Assembly (NCBI GenBank): GCA_024220505.1
Contig: JAKZZE010000024.1
Span: 1-64,000, forward strand
Origin: Rhizopus arrhizus
Lineage: Eukaryota > Mucoromycota > Mucoromycetes > Mucorales > Rhizopodaceae
Length of the DNA stretch: 64,000 nucleotides
Reading direction: 5' to 3'
Under the pieces are notes generated by a model. That model worked only from the letters and a program-made list of their open reading frames with translations. It made no database searches and was not told the origin of the DNA. The position numbers and the translations under genes were made by a program. Shown here one piece after another: positions 33,300-42,648 of the stretch. Every line of letters begins with the position of its first letter. Position 1 is the first letter of the stretch.

Positions 33300-36200
33300 C
33301 CGTTGACTAAGAAATCAAATGCTACGGAACAATCGGTCACTTATTTTCCTCGAAATAGGACAGGCAATTTTTTTCTTTTTTTTTTTTTTTTTTTTCTGGT
33401 ACAAGAAATCATACAATACATAATGGAAACTCGGGTGATCTTCATTAATAATACCTTCCTTGTTTATAATCAGCTTATAAAGTTATTACTCCTACATTTC
33501 ATTCCGTGTTCAAAATATACAAAACCATTTATGTATTTTTCTCCTTTTTTCCCATTGCTTTTTTGATTTGTTTTTTTTTTCTCACTGCTCTTTCAGCATG
33601 TTTTTTTTTTTTTTAAGTACAGGCAAATCACATAAAACCGCGGGTTAAACAAGGAATCCCCGCGTTTATAACTATCATTTCTTGTACCTTGCCGCACGTC
33701 CGCTTTCCCCTTCTTCCTTTTTTCCTTTATTAAACAAATCTATAAATAAAAAAGGGGGCTTATCCATAGAACATGAAAAAGAAAAAAGTTGATTACAAAT
33801 AATTTGTTAAAAGATAATCAAACTAATTTAAGCTAGTCCTTTTAGTACAAGTCGATATCAATTTATTTTATAGAATATAAAGTATGATCTGAGCATTATT
33901 TATGTTTTATTTATAAATTATTAAGCTTTGTTTTGCTATGAAAGCATAGTTTAATCAACATGACAGCTATTAATAAACAGAGCAGCAGTCGTGTTATTAC
34001 AAGTACCATTCAGTTATTAATCGGTCCGAACCATGGGTTCTTCAAAGACATCTCAGTTTGAAATGCGTATTGTATAAAGGTTTGCAAAAAAGCAAGGATT
34101 ATGTGTATAGATGAAAAATATAAAAGCCATCATACAGCGCTCATAGGAATAAATGACTAATAGATCATTTCCTTGAAAGTGTTGAAGGATACCAAGATGG
34201 ACTTTTCTTTAAAACTTTTATGTTTGTTTTAAGTCCTTCAACCGTGGCAGATACGTAAGCTTATTTTCTATATCGGTATCGTCCCTTTATTTGATGTATT
34301 GTAATTGTTTTGATTTATAAAATGGAAATATTCATACTTGAAATAATATTTTTAAAGAAGAATATGATTTAAATCATCTTACAATCTATCAAGTGAAGCA
34401 TTGTAATAGAATTTGATACACGTACATATGAAATATGAATAACATACTATGGATCTTTTTTTTTTCGTGCTTCAGTATATAAATAAATTTATAATGTCTT
34501 CAACTCATGTCCAATGATAGTTAATAATGCTTCCTATTTCAATTAGAACCTTGCAATAGTTATAATAAAACATAATGTTGCTGAGGAGTTCCTTTGATGG
34601 CTCACCAGTATTGATAACTTTTTCTTTATTGCTTTTCTTACAGTATTGTATTTTATTCTGAGATTCTTATTTAGTTTTTTAAGTTCATCAAGGCTTTTTA
34701 AACAATCAGTCCAATGCTGTTAAATGTAACTGTGTTGTTTAATCTTATATTTCATTATTGAAAAAGCCCTCATTGTCACTTTAATAATAGAATATAAAGT
34801 GGGCCATGAAGGACGTGGAAATCAATTTCCATTGTCTATGCATCATTTTGTTTTAGTCGTTTAGCACTTGAAAGGTAATAAGGTATGTGATAAAGATTGC
34901 TAAATTTACTGGGTTTGTTTTGCTTGAGTCTATGAAATACAGATCAATGTGTTTTTTAAAGAGATAAATAAAGAGTCCTTATCAAAATACATACCAGATT
35001 AAATGAAATAAACCAGTAAAAAGTTTTAATATTTTTATACAAACGAGAAATATGATTTGACTTTAATGAAATTAAATACGTATACAAAGGTTAATTATAA
35101 ACAAAAAAATTATTCGCTGCAAATATCTGGCCTCTATTTAGGTCTCATATAAAGTAAAATGCTTTCTTGATTAGCCTGGACAAAAAGTTTTGATATATTT
35201 AGTAGTTGGTGCTTGTTGAGAGTGACCACCAGGTTTTTGTATTACAACGTCAAACAAACAATATAGTGATAATTTTTTTGTATCAGAAATGAAGGCAATA
35301 AAGATCATTTAGATTTAAGGGACCTGTATTTTGTTTGTAGAAGAAACTAAAAGATTTTATGGAGCATCTATCACTTGATTTATTAAATAAAAAGAAAAAG
35401 CAAATTTTTCAAAAAGCGGCAAGTTGTGATAGTTAATGTCTATGCTTATGGTTTATTAAAAAAAATTACACCAAAGCTACTACATCAAAAACTTCTATGT
35501 TAACAAGTTGTCCGAGTCAAACTTCAAAACCTTAACCATGTCGCTATAGTAGATGATTAAGTCATTGTAATAGCTTATTTTCTGTTTGGACTTGCGTATT
35601 TGTAGTGTTTAAAGTAGTTTTGAATGTAAAGTAAAATTAAAGTTGAATATTTTATTGATAGGAATGCCCACCAGATTTTGTTAAGTAGATTAGACTTGTT
35701 TTTAAAAGGTAAATTAACTTGGTTTGAATAGAATAAGATATAATGAAGATTATTGACTTCAAGGGACTCGACTTTATTGTATGATAGGGTAAAAAATCAA
35801 ATTGTTTAATAAAAAAGACACTTGAGGCTTATTTGAATAAAAGATGTTTCAAAAGTAAAGATAAGTAAGCTTATCTTCAGTGTCAAAAAGGAAGAGATAA
35901 AAGAAAGGACCTTTTATAAGAGAAGTACTTAAGTTATTGAAAAAAAATAGAATTGGTTACTTGAGTAGAGTTGATTACTTGGGTAGCTTTAATTAAAAAA
36001 TCCGGAGCTGCTATTTCCATTCTTACAACATTATTGTTACACTCTTGATTGTAGATTTATGTGTTAATTGGGTGAAGTTTGCTTGTAAAGCTTGATTGTA
36101 AGGTCAAGACTGACTTATAAGTTATTGTTTAATATAGAATTTAAGCGGATGCTTGTTAAGTAGTGACCACCAGATCTTATATATAAGATCAATATGATGT

Positions 36201-36514
36201 TTCTTGATAAAATAATATAAAAAGTAAAGTAAAATAAGAGATCAGGAACTTTTATGAGTAAGTTAGCCTGCTTTATTGAGTTAAGTATATAAAAATATAA
36301 AAGAACTTGAGTTATTCTTTTGACTGAATGGTTGGGATATATATAATAATTTTTTTTTCTTTTGGCATTTCTTATTTTTGCGGCTATTACTATTTCTTTG
36401 ACAATGGTTGTTAAAATAACTTCAATTATTTTAATAACCCATGTCGGAGTTGGGTTGCATTTCGTCCAAAAAGGGACCATTGTTACACAAAATATTGCTA
36501 CCGGATCTAAAATT
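33300..36514. other. Gene-free AT-rich spacer upstream of the tRNA locus
   Basis: No credible gene. A near-identical 23-bp motif (GCTTGTTGAG-AGTGACCACC and GCTTGTTAAGTAGTGACCAC, each followed by AG) occurs at 35211 and 36151, with a partial variant near 35665. A short GC-rich inverted repeat, CGCGGG...CCCGCG, lies at about 33640-33664. Confidence 0.45.
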
Positions 36515-36586
36515 GCCTACTGGGTGAATCGAACACCCGTCCTTTGCTTTACGAGAGCAACGCTCTGCCAACTGAGCCAAGCAGGC
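36515..36586 (-). tRNA. tRNA-Thr, anticodon CGU
   Basis: A 72-nt intronless tRNA. The 7-bp acceptor stem (GCCTGCT with AGTAGGC) includes one G-U pair. The D arm is GCTC...GAGC, the anticodon arm is TTGCT-CTCGTAA-AGCAA (anticodon CGT in DNA, decoding ACG), the variable loop has 5 nt, and the T arm is GGGTG-TTCGATT-CACCC. The A box (TGGCTCAGTTGG) and B box (GTTCGATTC) are intact, and a TTTT terminator follows immediately. The 3' CCA is not encoded, as expected in eukaryotes. LINE-B starts at the base directly 5' of tRNA nucleotide 1. Confidence 0.95.
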
Positions 36587-36620
36587 ACTTTTCTTTCACT
36601 TTTCGATCACTTTTTATCCT

Positions 36621-38165
36621 TTGTACAACCGGATAAAAGTATTCCCGATCACGTGTCCTAAAAGTATCATAGTTAGTAACTTACCAGACAACATAAACAT
36701 CATTCATAGCCCAACAAGCAAAGCACCAAACAGCTCAAACGCATCCCAACCAAAAATTTCTGCAGAAAGAAGCACCATTTCGACATCTCAAGATCTTGAA
36801 ATTACCAATTCCGAGAAATTAGCAGCTTCATCTACAAAGCAACAAGTTAGCACATCAACTGCTATTATAGAAACAGATAGTTCCTCTTCAGCTGTCGAAA
36901 CCCCAAGCAAGCGCCTGTTTTCCGACCGTACGCCACCTCTTCTACCTGTTGATTCTGTCTTTCGACCCTCATCAGGAATTAACAAAAAGAATAAACAAAT
37001 GGCACCAAAAAAGAACGCCATTACAGCTCTACCGGAACACAATTTCAACATTCCCAGCAACATGAACTTTGGAATCACTATGCTTCCTCAGGTAGCAACA
37101 CATGCAACTGTAAAGAGCACTGAAAATTTTTCCCTCTCGGTTGAATCTGCACAGCCACAGGCTGAAGAAACACATGCACCACCACCTAATTGGGTTTCCA
37201 CAATTTTGGATAGGTTCCGCCAGTATGACGACCGCCTATCCCAATTAGAACATCTGGTGGCAGAAAACCAGCGCTTGCGTGCTGAATTGAATTCTGCCAA
37301 CATCAGAATCCAGGAACTGGAGAAACAATCTACGACCTCTGTAGAGTTTCCTGTTTTGGCACCCACATCCAGCTCTACACAAGGCACTGAAGCTTCAAAA
37401 TATGCCTCTGCCATAGTAAACAAAAATAGTACAACGGAAGAGTCGACCCAATCTTCTGCTATCTCTTTTGCCTCTGTTGCAGCTAAGGGTAAGCATGCCC
37501 CCACACCACCTAAGACACCTAAGGCAAAGCGGACTCGTCGCATCACACCTCGACAGTTTCAGGCAATTACTCGTACTTTCACTACGGTATCAGAATCACA
37601 TGGGTACCAGTACATCTACCTACCAAGTCGGTATCGGGAGGCTATTTCTAGTCTTCGTACCAAGTTACGTAAGCTTAAAATCAATAATGCTCGTGTATTG
37701 GATGTACACTTCCCTGACAACCATGTTGTTGCGCTCCTCATCCACAATGATTATGTGGAAGAACTTTTATCTATTTTTGATAAAGCTGGTGTCAAACCTC
37801 TTGATAATTTTGATCCTTTGGATGCCCAACGTTTGCGCAACCCGCTTTTTAACAATTTAGATCCGGAAGCTCGACAATCCAAATGTGTCGAAATACACCA
37901 AACTCGTCTTCTCCGTGCGCTTGATCACATCCGTGAATCTGTTCGTGTTGCTGTTGCTCGTGATTTCATGCGCAAACAATGGATCACTGATGATCAATTT
38001 AAAACCATCATTATGAAGACGTCAAGTACTTCTCTCCCTGTCGGTACTACCACTACCCAAGCTGATACTGACATGTCTGACGTGCTTGACACCTTTGTTG
38101 TTTCCTCTGCTGCTTCCTCTAAATCCCTCACAGGTGAAGGTGAACCTGTTGATGATGATTTATGA
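36621..38165 (+). CDS. LINE-B ORF1 protein with leucine-zipper coiled coil
   Basis: ORF1 of the retrotransposon is presumed to be the RNA-binding chaperone. The frame is open from the element's 5' UTR, but the first ATG is at 36999 (MAPKKNAI, giving 388 aa). The upstream 126 codons (Ser/Thr-rich, coding-like) begin at a TTG. Either initiation is non-AUG or the upstream part is untranslated. A coiled coil follows (YDDRLSQLEHLVAENQRLRA ... IQELEKQ, about residues 200-240), then a Ser/Thr linker, a basic patch (KAKRTRRITPRQFQ) and a conserved globular C-terminal half. I see no zinc knuckle, unlike LINE-A. The stop TGA overlaps the ORF2 ATG in an ATGA tetranucleotide at 38162-38165. Confidence 0.85.
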   Translation: MYNRIKVFPITCPKSIIVSNLPDNINIIHSPTSKAPNSSNASQPKISAERSTISTSQDLEITNSEKLAASSTKQQVSTSTAIIETDSSSSAVETPSKRLFSDRTPPLLPVDSVFRPSSGINKKNKQMAPKKNAITALPEHNFNIPSNMNFGITMLPQVATHATVKSTENFSLSVESAQPQAEETHAPPPNWVSTILDRFRQYDDRLSQLEHLVAENQRLRAELNSANIRIQELEKQSTTSVEFPVLAPTSSSTQGTEASKYASAIVNKNSTTEESTQSSAISFASVAAKGKHAPTPPKTPKAKRTRRITPRQFQAITRTFTTVSESHGYQYIYLPSRYREAISSLRTKLRKLKINNARVLDVHFPDNHVVALLIHNDYVEELLSIFDKAGVKPLDNFDPLDAQRLRNPLFNNLDPEARQSKCVEIHQTRLLRALDHIRESVRVAVARDFMRKQWITDDQFKTIIMKTSSTSLPVGTTTTQADTDMSDVLDTFVVSSAASSKSLTGEGEPVDDDL

Positions 38166-41100
38166 GTGAGATAAATAACAACATGCCAACCTATGCCCAA
38201 TTAAATAATATGCTTACTATGACAATATGGAACTCAAATGGTCTTGCTCGTCAAGCTGTTTATCAAATTACCGATTCACTCCTTTCTTCTTCTATGATCT
38301 TTATGACCGAAACATGGCTACTTCCTCCTCTGCGCTATCCAACTGATTGGAAACAATATCATACATATGGCCAGCCAGTCGAAGGTACCTATCGTGGTAA
38401 AATGGGTATTACACTCCTTGTCAATCCCAAATTTCCTTACCATGTTACGCACTTTCCATCTGTCTCCCCGTATGTTTTATCTTGCCAAGTGTCTTCCTTT
38501 CTGATCCACTGTGTATATCTGCCGCCCTCTTTAAATGATACCGAGGCAATTGAGATCCTCAAGTCGCTGCCTACACAGACTCATCCTTCCCAAACAAATA
38601 CCTTTGTGTGCGGTGACTTCAATGCCCGTCATCACTCCTTACTTGGAGATAACCGTACCACAACCAGAGGCACTTTATTGTTGGAATGGATCATGGAATC
38701 AGGGTTAATCTGTTGGAACCATCGCTTATCCTTTGGTATCCCAACATACAGCTCACAGGCTCGTCGAGAGAATACTGGCTTTGCCTATACCAGTATCATC
38801 GACTTATTCCTCAGCTACAACGATCTAGTCAATCCACAGCTGCAGGTTCGTGAGGACTTATCAATGGGATCTGACCACCATCCAGTCACCTTGTCGTGCG
38901 TCTTGCCCACCTCACCACCACCGTCCACAACACATCCACGGCTCGTGTGGAATCTTAGTAGAATGTTAGAGCCTGACTGTTTATATGGGAAGTTCATTAG
39001 TGAGCGTATGACACCATTTAAAGAACATTTACTCACTTTTCTTGATCCATGTAGGGAGAGCTACAATTCTAAACCAGACTTTGATGAACTGGCTACGGCC
39101 TTTACTGACATCATACACTCCTGTCTTGATGATTCTGTTGGCCGTCGTACTCCCAAGAGTACAAACAATGCATGGTTCTGGACACCAGATTTACAATTTG
39201 AATTTGACTATCGCGAGCGCTGTAGACTACATTGGAAACGTGCTGCTGGTGTAGAAAAAGCAATGCGCTGGGACACTTTTACTGCTGCTTGCAGACGATT
39301 TAAATTGGCACTCCAACGTCGACGCCGAGCGACTTGGAAACAGTTCTGCCAGAAATTGTCCTCTGGTCCTCTCCACGAAACCACGTCCATCATCCGCAAG
39401 ATCCGTCGTAACCGCACCTCTACACCACAATTTGCCCATCCTGAGGGTACTTCTGCGGCTGCCCAAGTTATGGCTGATCACTTTCGTCAAGTCTTTTCTG
39501 GCTCCTTCCTGCCTCAGAATAGATATCCAGCCCCACCTATACCTGATGGCCCCCATCCTACTGGTAACTCTTCCTGCCCTATTGGTATTGAGACAGTTCG
39601 TGAAGCTCTGGTGCGTCGTCTCTCCAGACGTAAAGCTCCTGGAGTGGATCAGCTGAGGACTGAGATGCTACTCCCAGTGGTGAAAGATATTGTTCCTGTT
39701 TTAACAGCTCTCTATCAGCTCTGCTGGCGATGGTCCTCTGTCCCCAAGTCATGGTGCGTTGCGCAGATAGTTCCAATATACAAGAAAGGTGATCCCCTCG
39801 ATCCAGCAAACTTCAGGCCAATTAGTCTGACGTCAATTTTGCGGAAGCTACTTGAGTTATGTTTGCAAAGCTCCTTGGAAGACTCGGCTCCTCCTTTGGA
39901 CATTGTCCAAGGTGGATTTCGCCGTCGGCGTAGTGCCCTTGATCAAGCCCTCTGTCTCCATGAACTATGCCGCCAGCATGCTGAAGATCATTTTGGTGAA
40001 CCTCCTGTCTTGGCCTTTCTTGACATTAAGTCAGCATACGATACCGTGGACCGTGCAGTCATTTGGCGAGCACTGGAAACTCATGTGTCTGAACCGATGC
40101 TTGGCATTCTACAGAGTCTCTTTGACAATGTAAGTGTTCAAGTCCTACTTGGTGGTCACTCTTCTAACTCGTTCTGGCCTCGCACTGGCGTCTTACAAGG
40201 CTCCATCCTCTCTCCTTTTCTGTATTCAATATACATTAATGGTCTACCCTCTGTATTACGTTCTGTTGCGATACCTACCTCGTCTCGTGTGTTTGATTCC
40301 ATGCCACGTTTTGAACATTCCGGCCTCTGGCTCAACTCATTGCTGTATGCTGACGATGTTGTCATTATTGGTGCACCTGATACCATGCCTCGACTACTTC
40401 GTGCAGCCGAAAACCACTCTCGATCTCTTGGTTACCGCTGGAATCCGGCTAAATGTGTCGTTCTTAATCCACCCAACGCACATGGTGCACGCCCACTCAA
40501 ACTCTATGGTACAGAAATTCCATCCAGTAACTCATTTACGTATCTTGGTATTCCTTTTTCCATAAAGGGTGCAATTGATACTAAACTCTTGCTTCAACGC
40601 AATGTCGCCTCTGGTCTAGCCGCCATGCGTAACACTCTTCAAGTGCTAAGTCTCCGGACATCTTCTTTCTCTCGTATCACCTCAAGCAGACTATATGCAA
40701 CCTTTGTTCGCCCTTGCTTTGAGTATGGTCTATGTCTATGCCTTTTCACAGTCAAAGAACTGGAGTTACTGGAAAAAGGGCAAGATTTCTGTCTGCGTAT
40801 TGCCTTTGGTGGCCATAAGACCACTTCCACCGCGGTATTCAAGCACATCACCAATTTGCCGTCAATGACTGAACGAGCTCACATCCTCGGTTTCAAGTTC
40901 ATTGTACGCGCTTACCATCTTGAAAGCGATTCTCTACTTGGCTCCCTGCTCTCTTTTCTAGAAACTGCTCCAAAGTCAAAGCGATTTCGCTGGCCCACCT
41001 TGACGCGAGTTAATCCTATATGGACGAAACCCTCATTGTGTGGTGCCCTTTCCTCGAATTCTGAGCGACTGGACTACTTTGCAACATCCAAAAATGTGAA

Positions 41101-41611
41101 GTTATCTATACTCCTACTACGAGAGCAATTTTTCCATAAAAAGTTGAATGCTCCAAAACCACCTGTACTATTGTCAGCATGTCGAATACAACTTGGAGTT
41201 GATCCTATCTTGACTCTTCCCATGTTGAACTCTGACCGAAGTAGACTTTTGCGCTGGCGTATGGGTTGGTTACCTGGTCGCCCTCCTCCTTGCTCCTGTG
41301 GCTCTGCGAACGCATCCAGATCTCATCTGATCGTCTGCCTTAATGTTGCGTCCCGTCTGCAAGTCTCTCCTGGTTCAAGACCTAATCCACTAGATTATGT
41401 TATTAATCAATTGCCAAAAGTCATTCCTGCCTACCCTTCACCTCAGCTTGCTGAACGATGGTCTGTCTGGTGGCCGGCAGTTTGCTCTATTCTTTTGGAC
41501 ATAGACCGTATCTGTCACCCTGACGGCGGTTTTTGCAATGAGGCAGCGGATACCTCTGGACGATTGTTGCTCGACAAGCTCCAATCTCCTTCTTCCAACA
41601 ACTCATCCTAA
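38162..41611 (+). CDS. LINE-B ORF2: APE-type endonuclease and reverse transcriptase (1149 aa), intact
   Basis: The endonuclease occupies residues about 20-245. It has WNSNGL (Asn), MTETW (Glu), VCGDFNARHH, IIDLFL and SDHHPVTLS. The linker is Arg/Trp-rich (RRRRATWKQF). The reverse transcriptase spans about 480-780, with RRKAPGVDQLRTEML, PIYKKGDP, NFRPISLTSILRKLLE, FLDIKSAYDTVDR (catalytic Asp), LQGSILSPFLYSIYINGLP and LLYADDVVII (catalytic pair). The C-terminus has a zinc motif C-x-C-x8-H-x3-C (PCSCGSANASRSHLIVC) like other APE-class LINEs. No RNase H domain is evident. It begins inside the ORF1 stop codon (ATGA), so it is probably translated by termination-reinitiation. No stop or frameshift interrupts it. 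Confidence 0.95.
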   Translation: MSEINNNMPTYAQLNNMLTMTIWNSNGLARQAVYQITDSLLSSSMIFMTETWLLPPLRYPTDWKQYHTYGQPVEGTYRGKMGITLLVNPKFPYHVTHFPSVSPYVLSCQVSSFLIHCVYLPPSLNDTEAIEILKSLPTQTHPSQTNTFVCGDFNARHHSLLGDNRTTTRGTLLLEWIMESGLICWNHRLSFGIPTYSSQARRENTGFAYTSIIDLFLSYNDLVNPQLQVREDLSMGSDHHPVTLSCVLPTSPPPSTTHPRLVWNLSRMLEPDCLYGKFISERMTPFKEHLLTFLDPCRESYNSKPDFDELATAFTDIIHSCLDDSVGRRTPKSTNNAWFWTPDLQFEFDYRERCRLHWKRAAGVEKAMRWDTFTAACRRFKLALQRRRRATWKQFCQKLSSGPLHETTSIIRKIRRNRTSTPQFAHPEGTSAAAQVMADHFRQVFSGSFLPQNRYPAPPIPDGPHPTGNSSCPIGIETVREALVRRLSRRKAPGVDQLRTEMLLPVVKDIVPVLTALYQLCWRWSSVPKSWCVAQIVPIYKKGDPLDPANFRPISLTSILRKLLELCLQSSLEDSAPPLDIVQGGFRRRRSALDQALCLHELCRQHAEDHFGEPPVLAFLDIKSAYDTVDRAVIWRALETHVSEPMLGILQSLFDNVSVQVLLGGHSSNSFWPRTGVLQGSILSPFLYSIYINGLPSVLRSVAIPTSSRVFDSMPRFEHSGLWLNSLLYADDVVIIGAPDTMPRLLRAAENHSRSLGYRWNPAKCVVLNPPNAHGARPLKLYGTEIPSSNSFTYLGIPFSIKGAIDTKLLLQRNVASGLAAMRNTLQVLSLRTSSFSRITSSRLYATFVRPCFEYGLCLCLFTVKELELLEKGQDFCLRIAFGGHKTTSTAVFKHITNLPSMTERAHILGFKFIVRAYHLESDSLLGSLLSFLETAPKSKRFRWPTLTRVNPIWTKPSLCGALSSNSERLDYFATSKNVKLSILLLREQFFHKKLNAPKPPVLLSACRIQLGVDPILTLPMLNSDRSRLLRWRMGWLPGRPPPCSCGSANASRSHLIVCLNVASRLQVSPGSRPNPLDYVINQLPKVIPAYPSPQLAERWSVWWPAVCSILLDIDRICHPDGGFCNEAADTSGRLLLDKLQSPSSNNSS

Positions 41612-41905
41612 GGTGTAAATCTTATCTCTTCTCTTGTCTTCTGCTCTCCGGACTCATGGCCTCTATTGTGTGGTTTGGTTTCTTATTTCTTATTTCTTTT
41701 TTCTTTTTATTTCATTTCTTTTTCGCTTTTTCTTTTGCAAAAGAAAAATGCTTCCTTTTTGCACTCCCGCCTTTTTATTTTTACAATTTTTTATTTTTTA
41801 TTTCTCCACTTCAAATTTTATTTAAATTTATGCACTTCTGGCGAGACACCTTATGCTCCATAGAGTAAAGTCTCAGTAGCCACTCAATAAACAAAATCTT
41901 TAACA

Positions 41906-42648
41906 TGAGCCAAGCAGGCCAACGCGCCGCTAAATAAGGTATGTAGATCATGACATCACATACCGGAAAAACATTCAACCGAAAACCTTACTTGGTAGCC
42001 AATGATATGTCTTATATGTGCCTATGTCATCAGAAATATTTTATCCGCACCCATTCTATAACACATTTGCTTTGTTGGTTGACTATCTGGTAGTCAGGGA
42101 ATTGTTAATAATATAATTTTTTTTGTTTGCTTATTTTCATATAGTAAATTTTATAAAGGTATATGGGAAAGAGAGTTAGAGGCTATATAGCACTAGTCTT
42201 TCTAGCATTGATTTGTAATGAAGCCATATCTAGTGTAATAAAAAAGATTGAGCAAGCAATATTCATAAATTAAACACAGTTGAGATTGAAGATTAAAAAA
42301 TTATCAGACATACTTTGTCCATATTTCAACATTTAAACCAAATATTGTTATTTTTATAAGAAGTTAAGAATAAAACAGTTTTTTCTTGCCCTTGCTTTTT
42401 CAACGTACATTCTGTTAAATGCTATCATTAAATTAACCACAGGGCAAATATAAAAAGAAATTGGTGTGCAATATTGTTCCTCTTTCTAATGTAACTTCAA
42501 ACGTAAATATACTCTTATTTTAAATTAAAAAACTATTATATTTTTATTAAGTATAAGAAACGATATGAAGATATTGCAATAGGTAAAATATGAAGTTAAA
42601 CCTAGTAATCTACAAACACTTACAACGGCTAATTTTCTATGTAAAATT
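41906..42648. other. Right target duplication of LINE-B and spacer
   Basis: Positions 41906-41919 repeat the first 14 tRNA nucleotides. The pre-insertion 5' flank of the tRNA resumes at 41920 (CAACGCGCCGC...). The remainder is AT-rich without genes. Confidence 0.7.

Larger units (their letters stand above)
36587..41905 (+). mobile_element. LINE-B: full-length non-LTR retrotransposon abutting the tRNA-Thr 5' end
   Basis: This 5319-bp element has two overlapping ORFs and no visible disabling mutation. It is bounded by a perfect 14-bp target duplication, TGAGCCAAGCAGGC (36573-36586 and 41906-41919). That sequence is exactly the first 14 nucleotides of the tRNA in reverse complement, so the element sits head-to-head with the tRNA and its 5' end touches mature position 1. 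The 3' end is not polyadenylated; it ends ...CAATAAACAAAATCTTTAACA. The C/T-rich 3' UTR runs from 41612 to 41905. Intact ORFs and an undecayed duplication suggest a recent insertion. Confidence 0.92.

Noticed and set aside
36788..37546. Minus-strand ORFs over LINE-B ORF1
   Set aside because: Shadows of an intact plus-strand ORF with coiled coil and ATGA coupling.
41634..41868. Three overlapping Phe-rich ORFs after LINE-B ORF2
   Set aside because: They lie in the C/T-rich 3' UTR of LINE-B and have no protein features.
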